Source: a virus. Taken from it: DNA of 31,506 bases. This document shows positions 19,586-27,295 of the stretch, piece after piece (position 1 is the stretch's first letter; the number at the start of each line of letters is the position of its first letter). The position numbers and the translations under genes were made by a program. The stretch lies in IMG/VR virus record IMGVR_UViG_3300042483_001017, positions 1 to 31,506 of that record; one strand, given 5' to 3'. The notes beneath the pieces are model-generated. The model searched no databases, was not told where the DNA came from, and saw nothing but the letters and a program-made list of their open reading frames with translations.

Positions 19586-20374
19586 TTAGATATTCTTAGG
19601 AGGCGTTGCTTTTTTCTGCTGTAATTGAACAATTTTCTGATTCGTATTCTGAGTTGTTTGTGCAATCGCATTAACTGCCGCATTTGTGCCCTTATTTGCA
19701 GCGTAAGTCTTGGCAACCTGTTTTACGGCAAGTTCGCCAACCTCTCCACCTGCAGCATTTGCACCAATCGATGTTGGATTTAATTTAGCCAATAGGGCCA
19801 AGAACTTCCTGATTGAGTCTGGCACATTAACTGTTAGAAAGTTAAGAACTTTATCAACGCCGGTTTTGAAAGAGCCGAAGTGCTCAATTATCCAAACGCC
19901 TAACGTAGAATCCTTGAGTTTTGCAAGCTGGCTTCCTACCCACTTTGCAACATCAGTAATTAGGGTTAAGATCTTTTGCCCATGGCTCATTGCACCAGCG
20001 GCGGCCTTTTTGGCAAGGTTAATTGTGGATGGGTTAGCACCCTTTTTAAAGGCATCAAGCACGGCTTTAATCTCTAGTTTAAACGAGACAGATGCTGCCT
20101 GAAACGCTGAGATTGCAACGACCGACCCTAACGTAACAATTCCTTGTAAATCAAGGGACAGTTTTTCAATAGGGATCTGAGTTAACTCAGCCTGAATCCA
20201 ATAACTTATTGAATGAATAAGGTCGATTATTGCCCCTGAGCCTGGAACAACTGAGTCAGCAACAGCGCTAACCACGTCTGCTGTTAAATGCGCCCAATCG
20301 CCAAGGTCCCAATCTTCATTGAGTTCTCGTTCACGTTGTGAGACCCAGTCGTTATATTCTAGTAAGTACTGCAT
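19586..20374 (-). CDS. Tagged hydrophobic late protein with pre-toxin-like segment
   Basis: The protein has 262 residues. The N-terminus MQYLLEYNDWVSQRERELNE-D resembles the tag but is longer, with LNE (18-20) as the likely cut. Next, VVSAVADSVVPGSGAIIDLI (about 34-53) resembles the PGxGxxxD segment that precedes toxin domains in polymorphic toxins. Several amphipathic or hydrophobic segments follow (IVTLGSVVAISAFQAASVSF; GVWIIEHFGSFKTGVDKVLN). The C-terminus is Gln/Asn-rich. I infer a membrane-interacting head protein, perhaps helping DNA or cargo cross the envelope. It lies six bases from the preceding tagged gene, in one operon. Confidence 0.65.
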   Translation of the reverse strand: MQYLLEYNDWVSQRERELNEDWDLGDWAHLTADVVSAVADSVVPGSGAIIDLIHSISYWIQAELTQIPIEKLSLDLQGIVTLGSVVAISAFQAASVSFKLEIKAVLDAFKKGANPSTINLAKKAAAGAMSHGQKILTLITDVAKWVGSQLAKLKDSTLGVWIIEHFGSFKTGVDKVLNFLTVNVPDSIRKFLALLAKLNPTSIGANAAGGEVGELAVKQVAKTYAANKGTNAAVNAIAQTTQNTNQKIVQLQQKKATPPKNI

Positions 20375-20380
20375 TTTATA

Positions 20381-20794
20381 TTAAGGCTCATCGTCTAAAT
20401 CAGCGTCATCACTGAGTCCCAATGCCATTGAATTAAAAGAGTCCCATGCTCTAATCTCATCCTTCATTTTCTGGTTAAGCTCGATCAATTCGGTTTTTAG
20501 AGTTTCAATCTTAGTTTTATCAGCTTCCTCAGTTGGATTCTTACGAGTTTCATCTGGGATTTCCAAGAATTCTTCTTGTTTTGCTTTGAAAGCTTTAATT
20601 GCTTCTCTACGAGCCGTGTCTAGCGTACGATACTGTTCTATTTCAGACTCAGCTGAATCGATAGGCATTTCACCAGTTGCGTCCATTGCTGGAGTTTCTT
20701 CAGTTGGCATTTCTGGCATTGCCGTAGCTGGAGTTTCGGCTCCTGCTTCAACCTTTTCAGATTCATCAAGCCATTGTTGATACGTATGGATCAT
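20381..20794 (-). CDS. Tagged acidic coiled-coil late protein
   Basis: The protein has 137 residues. The tag MIHTYQQWLDE-S closely resembles T4's MKTYQEFIAEA, with the cut expected after E11. An Ala/Pro/Glu-rich linker (about 15-48) and a charged coiled coil (KAFKAKQEEFLEIPDETRKN; IETLKTELIELNQKMKDEIR) follow, then a very acidic end. It may be an internal or scaffold-like head protein. It is the first gene of a leftward late operon; the late box at 20812-20819 faces another late box 11 bases away. Confidence 0.7.
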   Translation of the reverse strand: MIHTYQQWLDESEKVEAGAETPATAMPEMPTEETPAMDATGEMPIDSAESEIEQYRTLDTARREAIKAFKAKQEEFLEIPDETRKNPTEEADKTKIETLKTELIELNQKMKDEIRAWDSFNSMALGLSDDADLDDEP

Positions 20795-20811
20795 TGTCTT
20801 TGTGTTTTTTG

Positions 20812-20819
20812 TTATTTAT
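20812..20819 (-). promoter_or_regulatory. Late promoter box ATAAATAA (leftward of a divergent pair)
   Basis: Minus-strand GATAAATAAC 17 bases before the ATG at 20794. Confidence 0.6.
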
Positions 20820-20830
20820 CTGATTGCCTA

Positions 20831-20838
20831 ATAAATAA
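20831..20838 (+). promoter_or_regulatory. Late promoter box ATAAATAA (rightward of a divergent pair)
   Basis: ATAAATAAAC five bases before the ATG at 20844. With 20812-20819 it forms an inverted repeat TTATTTAT...ATAAATAA with 11 bases between. Confidence 0.6.
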
Positions 20839-20843
20839 ACTAA

Positions 20844-21659
20844 ATGAAGACATTACTTAAATTTAATGATTGGCTACTTGAAAACGTGGCTCAGCCTAGA
20901 CCGTTAAAGAAAGTTGGTGATTTGGGAATTAATCGTAAATTTGGTAGGAATCCGCACACTGGAGACAAGTACGAAACTGAACTATTTCCAATGTTCAGAA
21001 GACTTAAACCTAGAATTGAAGCCTTGCCAAAGAAACCGACACTTGAAGAATTTTTTGCAATGTTGCAAAATTCAGACAACCAGTTCTATTCAATGGTACA
21101 AGCGGATACGCTGGCACAACCTGACGTTAGGGAACTTTGGAGAGACCTAACCGGTCGCCGTGCTTCAAAAATGAAGAAGTACAATTTGACTGAGAGTTCA
21201 GATGAAACTTCTGGAGAGCCTAGTGCCGTTTGGAGAAGTGAGATTGATCCAAGTTGGAAGATCTTGGTTCTCTGGCCAGAGGATGAACTTTACGGACATG
21301 TTGCAAAGATATTTGACTGGTTGGGAACAGCATTCGCTGACCTAAATTCAAAAACAGTATTCATAGATGGAGTTCAGGTTGAGTCTCAAAACCTAACGCA
21401 AGATCACATTCTTGCAATTGAGGCTCATGAAATTTCGCATTCATTACTCAATCATCATGAATCTAATCGTCTTTCGAAATACGATGAACGGCAAGAAAGA
21501 GAAGCTGACTGGCTTGCAATCCGAATATTAGATCAATTGGGCTTCGGAAAGGCCTCAGTTCTTTTAGAAGAACGATATCAAAATTACTATGACGAATCAT
21601 CGTCAGAACTTGAGAATATAGACGGCCTTAAGATATCACTCGAAGAGTACGTCAAATAA
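20844..21659 (+). CDS. Tagged zinc metallopeptidase-like protein (HEISH)
   Basis: The protein has 271 residues. The tag MKTLLKFNDWLLE-N should be cut after E13. The zincin motif H195-E-I-S-H199 is followed by QEREADWLAIRIL with E220-A-D222, the third-ligand pattern of M48 and ImmA-like peptidases. No membrane helices occur, unlike full M48 HtpX proteins. I infer a peptidase packed in the head and delivered to the host, where it could cleave a host regulator or wall protein. The alternative is an in-head processing enzyme. Confidence 0.8.
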   Translation: MKTLLKFNDWLLENVAQPRPLKKVGDLGINRKFGRNPHTGDKYETELFPMFRRLKPRIEALPKKPTLEEFFAMLQNSDNQFYSMVQADTLAQPDVRELWRDLTGRRASKMKKYNLTESSDETSGEPSAVWRSEIDPSWKILVLWPEDELYGHVAKIFDWLGTAFADLNSKTVFIDGVQVESQNLTQDHILAIEAHEISHSLLNHHESNRLSKYDERQEREADWLAIRILDQLGFGKASVLLEERYQNYYDESSSELENIDGLKISLEEYVK

Positions 21660-21668
21660 AAAAAATAG

Positions 21669-21983
21669 ATGGCTATGACACTTCCTAAAATCGGAGACAT
21701 TAAGAAATTCTCCTTTGGTGAAATGACCTCTAATGATAATGGTAAAACCTCTGCGACTTCAACGTCTGGAGCCTATATCATTTTCATCGGTGGTCTTTGC
21801 TTCTTTCTAGGATGCATCGATAAGATGTTTCTAGATAAGTCGATTGACATCATCAATCAATCTGTGATGTTCACAACGATTGGTGCTGCACTACTTGGAG
21901 TTAAGAATGTGATTAACGGCAAACAACCTAAAGCTGAAAAAGCTGAGGATGTTAAACCTGAAGCAGAACAACTTAATTCTTAA
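21669..21983 (+). CDS. Small membrane protein
   Basis: The protein has 104 residues. Residues about 35-53 (AYIIFIGGLCFFLGCIDKMF) form a transmembrane helix and about 65-80 a second hydrophobic segment; the end is Lys/Glu-rich (QPKAEKAEDVKPEAEQ). No family is recognised. It starts nine bases after the tagged metallopeptidase gene, so it is cotranscribed with it. It lacks the (L/I)xE tag. Membrane location beside lysis-type genes leaves a holin-like role possible but unsupported by sequence. Confidence 0.68.
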   Translation: MAMTLPKIGDIKKFSFGEMTSNDNGKTSATSTSGAYIIFIGGLCFFLGCIDKMFLDKSIDIINQSVMFTTIGAALLGVKNVINGKQPKAEKAEDVKPEAEQLNS

Positions 21984-22006
21984 CTGAATTTCTTGTGAAA
22001 GACAAA

Positions 22007-22030
22007 ACCGCCCAAGTGGCGGTTTTTTTT
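22007..22030 (+). terminator. Bidirectional rho-independent terminator
   Basis: Stem ACCGCC/GGCGGT followed by eight T residues on the plus strand; AAAA on the left lets it serve the convergent NlpC/P60 gene too. Confidence 0.82.
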
Positions 22031-22469
22031 ATTTGGTAAATCGACCGATTGAATAAATTTGGTGCTTAACGTCGGCTGATAGTTCTTGAACTATTACTCC
22101 CATCTTTCTGTTTGCTGCATGCACGAATTGCCCGTTTCCAAGATAAAATGCAACATGCCAACCTGACGGGCTTCGTTTACTCATAAAAAAGAGTAGATCG
22201 CCTATTTGTAAATCGCAAAAATCTACCTTAGTTGATTCTCGGTATTGTGACTTGGCTGTTCTTGGGATAAGTATTCCCAAATCCATTAAAATTCTTTGAG
22301 TGAACCCTGAGCAGTCAATTCCAGCTTTAGTAGTTCCACCGTATCGATACGGCTTACCTATCCAAGGTTTAACTAATGAATCGACTTTCTGATCCGCTAT
22401 TTTGGTTTGGCTCTGACCTAGAGTCATGAACCCAATGAATAATATGATTGTTAAGAATATTGCTTTCAT
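22029..22469 (-). CDS. Secreted NlpC/P60 peptidase
   Basis: The protein has 146 residues. A signal peptide (MKAIFLTIILFIGFMTLGQS) is followed by an NlpC/P60 domain with C53 (DCSGF), H105 (GWHVAFYLG) and H117 (FVHAAN). The family cuts peptide stems of peptidoglycan, usually D-Glu to DAP bonds. The signal peptide means export by the infected cell, so it probably weakens the wall from the periplasm at lysis or acts like a spanin-assisting enzyme. I chose the ATG at 22469 because the signal peptide begins there; the frame is open upstream to 22529. Confidence 0.9.
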   Translation of the reverse strand: MKAIFLTIILFIGFMTLGQSQTKIADQKVDSLVKPWIGKPYRYGGTTKAGIDCSGFTQRILMDLGILIPRTAKSQYRESTKVDFCDLQIGDLLFFMSKRSPSGWHVAFYLGNGQFVHAANRKMGVIVQELSADVKHQIYSIGRFTK

Positions 22470-22483
22470 AATTTGTAACTTTT

Positions 22484-22681
22484 TTAATGACCTGTAATTG
22501 ATTGATAGTATTCCCAGAGGTCCTGGCACTTTTCATACTCCTCTTTACTTTCTAGATATTTTATTATGGTTAGGATTTCATTCCAGTAGACTGAGGTGAT
22601 TCCCTTTTTATAAACATCGTTATATTTCTTGATCCATTCTCTTTCTTGACCATCTTCTCTTTCCGGTAATGCGTTTGTCAT
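22484..22681 (-). CDS. Small helical hypothetical protein (EKCxDL family)
   Basis: The protein has 65 residues. The C-terminal LTIIKYLESKEEYEKCQDLW resembles the protein at 7217-7480 (WTMIKHFEQNEEFEKCADLK). No function is known. It overlaps the end of the deacetylase-like gene by 62 bases in another frame, a long overlap for this phage. It lies 14 bases before the NlpC/P60 start, so the three genes are probably one operon. Confidence 0.58.
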   Translation of the reverse strand: MTNALPEREDGQEREWIKKYNDVYKKGITSVYWNEILTIIKYLESKEEYEKCQDLWEYYQSITGH

Positions 22682-23639
22682 TATAGTATCCCATTTTTAG
22701 GCGAGGCTTTACCTCTATAGTATATTTAACGTCCACGTCCAGTAACTTAGTAAGGCACTCAACGAAATCGGCAGTGTGTAAACTTAATACTGACGTATAA
22801 TCATCATCTCGATATCCACCGAATAACGCGCACGAAACGGGTAGAGGTCGACCTAATATTTCATCCATCTCTTTCACCCAACTCCAAAAAAGAGTTGAAC
22901 ATGCTGTCCAGTAATCAGTTTCACATTGGCTTCCTAGATTATCGTCAGCGTGAGAATCTGCCCCATGGCACCAAACCACATACTGAATTTTGTCAGTAAT
23001 GATTGCATGCTTTAGTCTCTCCAACCATTTAGCTAAATCTGCCAAGTAGTCTGAATCATGGCCGGCTGGATTAATATTAAAGTCGTGAGGAATCGCTGAG
23101 TTTAGATCCTTACAAAAGGCTCGGCTGTCCTCAATTGAATTGCCGAAATGGCCGTCTAGATCAAGATAGGCGCCGCTTAGTCCAAACTCCTGGTAAATCT
23201 TTAGTGAAGCAATAACTTGACCACTAAAGGTGCAGTATCCACTTCCACCGCTTGGGCGTGCATGGTGAAATCCACTGGTTGGGCTAAAGCTAACCTCGGC
23301 TGGATTCACTATTGAATTTCGTATTGCTGCATGCAATGATGCATTCGTGTATCTTACAGACTCAGCGAATTGTTTTGACCAGGAAAGCCCATTTGAGCGG
23401 CAGCGGCCAGTTCCTTTAAAGAATTCGTCAATGTAGCCAGTTTCGTGAGCTAATTTAAAATCGTGTTTAGAATAGGGTGCAAAGTCATCAGTCACTGAAA
23501 AATGATTAATTAGACCCTTTTGGCTAAAGTATTCCAATAATAGCTTGGGTTTTAGCGGGGACTTACTGTAGTTAGAGTAAGAGTCCTGTGCTAGAACTTG
23601 ACGGTCATTATAGAAAGTTTTTATTTTTTGGGTTCTCAT
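22620..23639 (-). CDS. Histone-deacetylase-fold (AcuC/APAH-like) amidohydrolase
   Basis: The protein has 339 residues. It has the class I/II deacetylase pattern: the H125-H126 dyad in GFHHARPSGGSGYC; zinc ligands D162 and H164 in LDLDGHFGN (the second H of the usual HH is F165); the third ligand D228 in HGADSHADDNLG; and a likely catalytic Y275 in LFGGYRDD. All residues needed for zinc-dependent deacylation are present. Substrates in bacteria include acetylated lysines and acetylpolyamines; the phage target is unknown. I chose the ATG at 23639 because a TATAATAATAC promoter-like box directly precedes it, right after a terminator. Confidence 0.85.
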   Translation of the reverse strand: MRTQKIKTFYNDRQVLAQDSYSNYSKSPLKPKLLLEYFSQKGLINHFSVTDDFAPYSKHDFKLAHETGYIDEFFKGTGRCRSNGLSWSKQFAESVRYTNASLHAAIRNSIVNPAEVSFSPTSGFHHARPSGGSGYCTFSGQVIASLKIYQEFGLSGAYLDLDGHFGNSIEDSRAFCKDLNSAIPHDFNINPAGHDSDYLADLAKWLERLKHAIITDKIQYVVWCHGADSHADDNLGSQCETDYWTACSTLFWSWVKEMDEILGRPLPVSCALFGGYRDDDYTSVLSLHTADFVECLTKLLDVDVKYTIEVKPRLKMGYYNDKRITGKRRWSRKRMDQEI

Positions 23640-23654
23640 AGTATTATTATACCA

Positions 23655-23682
23655 AAAAGGAGCTAACACGGTTGTTAGCTCC
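23655..23682 (-). terminator. Rho-independent terminator
   Basis: Perfect nine-base stem GGAGCTAAC/GTTAGCTCC followed on the minus strand by TTTTTGG. It ends the 239-residue gene and abuts the deacetylase promoter. Confidence 0.85.
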
Positions 23683-23734
23683 AATCGGCAATCATAGGGT
23701 TAATAGTTATTAGTCGTAAAGATATTATACTTAA

Positions 23735-24454
23735 TTAGTCGATCGACTTGCCGTTCTTAAAAAATTTATCCAAATTTTCCATGTGCTTAAATAGTTCATC
23801 AGCGGTCAACGGCGGAAGATTTGAGAGCTCGGATAGCTGAACCATTCGATTAGCGAATGCATACATCACCAATTCACCAAGAAGACCGCGCATGAAATCG
23901 AAGAGGCTCCAGCCAGAGATTCCGCTAAACTCAGTATCAGCAGGCTCTTCTTCTCGGTAAAGTTCCAATAGATCATCAACTACTAATTCTGACTCAAGTA
24001 ATTGCTTAATATTAATATCTAATATTGAATGAAACGTATCATCCTCTCCTTCTGGGTCAAGCTCATCAATCGCTAATGCCATTAAGGTTGGGTAAATATC
24101 CACAGAGTCTTCATCTCCTTCTACTGGTTTTATTTCGCCAACCCAGATCAGGCACACTGCGTCAACCTTCACTTTAGATTTTTCAATCTTGGCCGAGTTC
24201 AATAATTTTACTAGCTCATCAAACGGAAGGCCTCTCATGTAGTTAATGAATATGAAATTCAGCTGATCAGTATACGGTTCAAGAAGTTTGATAACGTCTC
24301 GAATCGTGACCTTTGGTTCAATGAATACTTCATACGGCAAATACCAGGAAATAGGTAATTCAGACTCAGTGATACTTCGGTCAATCCACTTTTCACTAGA
24401 TTCATCCCAAAATGAGATTAAAATTGATTTCTTATTGAATGTTATCTTTTGCAT
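23735..24454 (-). CDS. Acidic hypothetical protein
   Basis: The protein has 239 residues, strongly acidic, alpha/beta in pattern (NFIFINYMRGLPFDELVKLL; VDAVCLIWVGEIKPVEGDED). It carries a helical C-terminal part with a hydrophobic segment (LLGELVMYAFANRMVQLSEL) that looks like a buried helix rather than a membrane span. No family is recognised. It is transcribed leftward as a single gene ending in a strong terminator. No late box or capsid tag is seen. Confidence 0.62.
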   Translation of the reverse strand: MQKITFNKKSILISFWDESSEKWIDRSITESELPISWYLPYEVFIEPKVTIRDVIKLLEPYTDQLNFIFINYMRGLPFDELVKLLNSAKIEKSKVKVDAVCLIWVGEIKPVEGDEDSVDIYPTLMALAIDELDPEGEDDTFHSILDINIKQLLESELVVDDLLELYREEEPADTEFSGISGWSLFDFMRGLLGELVMYAFANRMVQLSELSNLPPLTADELFKHMENLDKFFKNGKSID

Positions 24455-24493
24455 ACTGCATCTTTTACTATGGAATGATCAGCGGTTCCGAAA

Positions 24494-24501
24494 ATAAATA
24501 A
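24494..24501 (+). promoter_or_regulatory. Late promoter box ATAAATAA
   Basis: AAATAAATAACTC, 21 bases before the ATG at 24523. Confidence 0.55.
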
Positions 24502-24522
24502 CTCAAAGTAATTTTTATATTC

Positions 24523-26502
24523 ATGATAAATTCATTTATTGACATGGTCAACGAATCCAATCTAAACAAAGATGGCCTAGTTGACGAAATGGGAGTTAAA
24601 AGACCCGAAAGACTTTCAGGTAGTCAAATGGGAACAATTCGTCAAGAAACCATTAGACGAAGAGAGCAAATGGCAAATCGCCCACCTGCTAGATCATTCA
24701 CGCAAGTTGCAGCAGAGTTGGAACAAGCTTTAAAGAATATTCCTAGGACTCAAATAACGATGGAAAAACCTTCAAACACTAGAAGTTATTATCCTAAGTT
24801 TCCACAAGAAATAGTTGACTTGATGAATGAATTAAAGGGGATCGATGAAAATCGATTCACTAGTAATTTTGGCTATTGGAAAGACATCTATCCAAATAAT
24901 AGCAATGCAATTCATTTTAGAACAGAAGGTCCTTCTGATTCACAACGAAGTCATTTTCCAAATGGCGGAATTCCAGCTGGTCTTAGGGGAACCGGTCTTG
25001 GTTATAAACTTTATCGAACTCTATTAAAATACGCGGGTTACATATCCTCAAATACGTCAGGCACAAGAGAAAAGGATAAAGCTTGGGGATCAATGCTAGA
25101 TTACAAAGCAAATCCTGATGGATCTCCTTCTGAGGACGATTGTCATGCAATAATCGGGCCTTCTAACTGGATGGCCATCGATAAAACAACTTTACCTGAC
25201 AGAGAAAAAGTTGATGTTGCTCAAATATTTATAACTAGCACAATCGGATTAAACAACACAAAGAGCGATCGTTTTGACATGGACGATGAACTTCTTGCAA
25301 TAATGCCAGATACGTTCCTAACTAAACTTCACCCAAGTTATATAGATGAGCTTTTAAATCAGACCAGATTAACTCCTGAAAGAAAAGAACAGATCATCGC
25401 TGCTCGAACCGAATCTCAACGCCTTGAAAGAGAAAGAGCTGAACGTGAAGAAACTGAACGCCGTGAACTTCAAGCACGACAAGAGGCTGAGACACGTCAG
25501 CTCCTTGCTACTAGACTTACCCAGTTCGGTGCAGATCCTGACGCTGAGTGGAATATCGGAGACTTCATCGTCGTTAAACAATACTTGTACAACTCAAGTT
25601 ACCAAGATCTACCGATTCGTAGAGTAGTTGCACAAGACGGTCGTAGTTACGTTGCGGTTAAAATAGCAGATGCGATTAGAATTGATGCTGGTGAAATCTC
25701 TCCAGGTCAATCGAATGATTTTCGCACTACTTCTGATAAAACCTCATGGATTAAAATTAATTTAGAAAGTATCCCTGACCTCGATGCAATTAACTTAACT
25801 TCGCTCGAAAAAAGATACGTCCAGTCTCTATTGGACCCAGAAGACCTTGAAAGACGTAGAGAAGCTGAAAGAGAAGCTGAAAGACAGCGAGTTGAAAGAG
25901 AACGTCAAGAGAATACTGAGAGGGCTGGATCAAAAGACACTTTCGGCGGGTTACCGACAAACGGTCGTGATTTAAAGCAGTTGACAATTAATAGACCTTC
26001 ATTACAATCAATCGATCTATTAAAGAAAGCGAGAACTGGCGATTTTGTTAAGTTCATATTATTAGCACCATCTCAAAGAGATCAACTTAGAGGATACACC
26101 GGTATTCCAGTATTCGCAGCATTTAAAAGAATAGGCCCTCAAGGTAGATCGGTTAGACCAATTGAGACGCCTGAAGAATTAATTTCAAATCCACGAAATT
26201 CTGTGATAATCAACTTGGTAACAGGTAAATCAATTCAACCTCCATTCACTGGGCTTGGCCTAACTGCTTATCGAGTTGAGCCGGTTACTGAAGATGATAA
26301 ACTTAGTGCACGAGGCGGAGATCATTACTACATCGCGAATCACATGAATAACTGGGGAATCCTAGCCAAATGCGATTACACAACCAGAAATACTGCAAAT
26401 CAACCATTCATCTACATGAATACTTTCGGTGGAGGAGAGAGACCTACTGCAGTTCGTCTTGACCTATTGAGAAAGTTGGTTGGAGACCCTATTGAACTAT
26501 AA
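24523..26502 (+). CDS. Large tagged late protein with GNAT-like segment and coiled coils
   Basis: The protein has 659 residues. The tag MINSFIDMVNE-S should be cut after E11. Residues about 128-190 (HFRTEGPSDS; then PAGLRGTGLGYKLYRTLLKY; then AWGSMLDY) resemble the acetyl-CoA loop and following helices of GNAT acetyltransferases. Glu/Arg-rich coiled coils lie near 290-330 and 445-465, separating two strand-rich domains with GDF(I/V) segments (IGDFIVVKQY; TGDFVKFILL) that look like a duplicated module. I infer a head-packed effector-like protein; the acetyltransferase call is tentative. Its last 14 bases overlap the convergent nuclease gene. Confidence 0.65.
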   Translation: MINSFIDMVNESNLNKDGLVDEMGVKRPERLSGSQMGTIRQETIRRREQMANRPPARSFTQVAAELEQALKNIPRTQITMEKPSNTRSYYPKFPQEIVDLMNELKGIDENRFTSNFGYWKDIYPNNSNAIHFRTEGPSDSQRSHFPNGGIPAGLRGTGLGYKLYRTLLKYAGYISSNTSGTREKDKAWGSMLDYKANPDGSPSEDDCHAIIGPSNWMAIDKTTLPDREKVDVAQIFITSTIGLNNTKSDRFDMDDELLAIMPDTFLTKLHPSYIDELLNQTRLTPERKEQIIAARTESQRLERERAEREETERRELQARQEAETRQLLATRLTQFGADPDAEWNIGDFIVVKQYLYNSSYQDLPIRRVVAQDGRSYVAVKIADAIRIDAGEISPGQSNDFRTTSDKTSWIKINLESIPDLDAINLTSLEKRYVQSLLDPEDLERRREAEREAERQRVERERQENTERAGSKDTFGGLPTNGRDLKQLTINRPSLQSIDLLKKARTGDFVKFILLAPSQRDQLRGYTGIPVFAAFKRIGPQGRSVRPIETPEELISNPRNSVIINLVTGKSIQPPFTGLGLTAYRVEPVTEDDKLSARGGDHYYIANHMNNWGILAKCDYTTRNTANQPFIYMNTFGGGERPTAVRLDLLRKLVGDPIEL

Positions 26503-27244
26503 TAGGAGGATGCATTTCGTAAAACTTGGAGAGCCTTTCTCTAAATTTAAAGTAGTACTCACGCATCTCGCTTGAGTCCATTCTGAAGTGCTGAGGAGCG
26601 ATGGTGACCTCATTTGAGATCCAGATTCTACACGTAACTGCCTTTACCTGCATTCTATCCCAAACGGCTACCGAATATGCTGCCACTTGGTGCTTGTAAT
26701 CTTCAATCCATTTCTCGTCCTTTGGTTTACGAGCGGTCTTGAAATCAACTATTGCAACATCGTTCGTTATTAATTCTGACACATTATCCACAGCACCAGC
26801 AAATCCACCATCTCTAGCGGTCCATAGGAATTTCTCCTGAGCAATCACTCGTTTAATTTCATCGAATGAATTTGACTTTATGAAGTTATAGAAGAGCATG
26901 CCGCCGACTATTTTTGCTCGATTGTCAAATTGATCAATCTCGTCGTCTAGCCTTGCCAATGACAGGGTATCCTCAAGCCTGTCCTTGACCGACATTGACT
27001 GAGGTAAGTTAAGATAAATTTCACACAATCTGTGCATGACAGTTCCACGGTTGGCCGCGTCCTTACCTATTTGATCAGCCTTTTGATGGCCAACTCTGTT
27101 TCGCCAAGCATCAAGCCCACTCTTATCAGAAGTTTCACCCAGGACTGAGGTTACACTTGGAAATGTTCCGACTATTCCAGTTGAATCTGATACTTGGTAG
27201 TATCGGAAACCATTCATTACGACTCTCTTTATTGATTCTGACAT
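26489..27244 (-). CDS. PD-(D/E)XK nuclease (RecB-like)
   Basis: The protein has 251 residues. The N-terminal motif RGTVMHRLCEIYL (H71) and the core E137, D153 in GGFAGAVDNV, D167-F-K169 in VAIVDFKTA, and the QVAAY helix (186-190) match the RecB/Cas4-like PDDEXK nuclease family. It probably degrades or processes DNA ends during phage recombination or host DNA breakdown. No helicase or cysteine cluster is present, so it is a stand-alone nuclease rather than Cas4. It is encoded convergently with the large tagged gene and divergently from the peptidoglycan-binding gene, sharing their short promoter spacer. Confidence 0.85.
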   Translation of the reverse strand: MSESIKRVVMNGFRYYQVSDSTGIVGTFPSVTSVLGETSDKSGLDAWRNRVGHQKADQIGKDAANRGTVMHRLCEIYLNLPQSMSVKDRLEDTLSLARLDDEIDQFDNRAKIVGGMLFYNFIKSNSFDEIKRVIAQEKFLWTARDGGFAGAVDNVSELITNDVAIVDFKTARKPKDEKWIEDYKHQVAAYSVAVWDRMQVKAVTCRIWISNEVTIAPQHFRMDSSEMREYYFKFRERLSKFYEMHPPIIVQ

Positions 27245-27247
27245 CGG

Positions 27248-27255
27248 ATAAATAA
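27248..27255 (+). promoter_or_regulatory. Late promoter box ATAAATAA
   Basis: GATAAATAAATT upstream of the tagged peptidoglycan-binding gene; it lies four bases from the divergent nuclease ATG. Confidence 0.55.
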
Positions 27256-27295
27256 ATTTACAATATATTACACAAGAAATATGGAAAGTTTAAAA

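Noticed and set aside
26489-27244. Cas4 or a CRISPR adaptation gene
   Set aside because: The nuclease lacks the cysteine cluster of Cas4 and no repeat-spacer array exists in the window.
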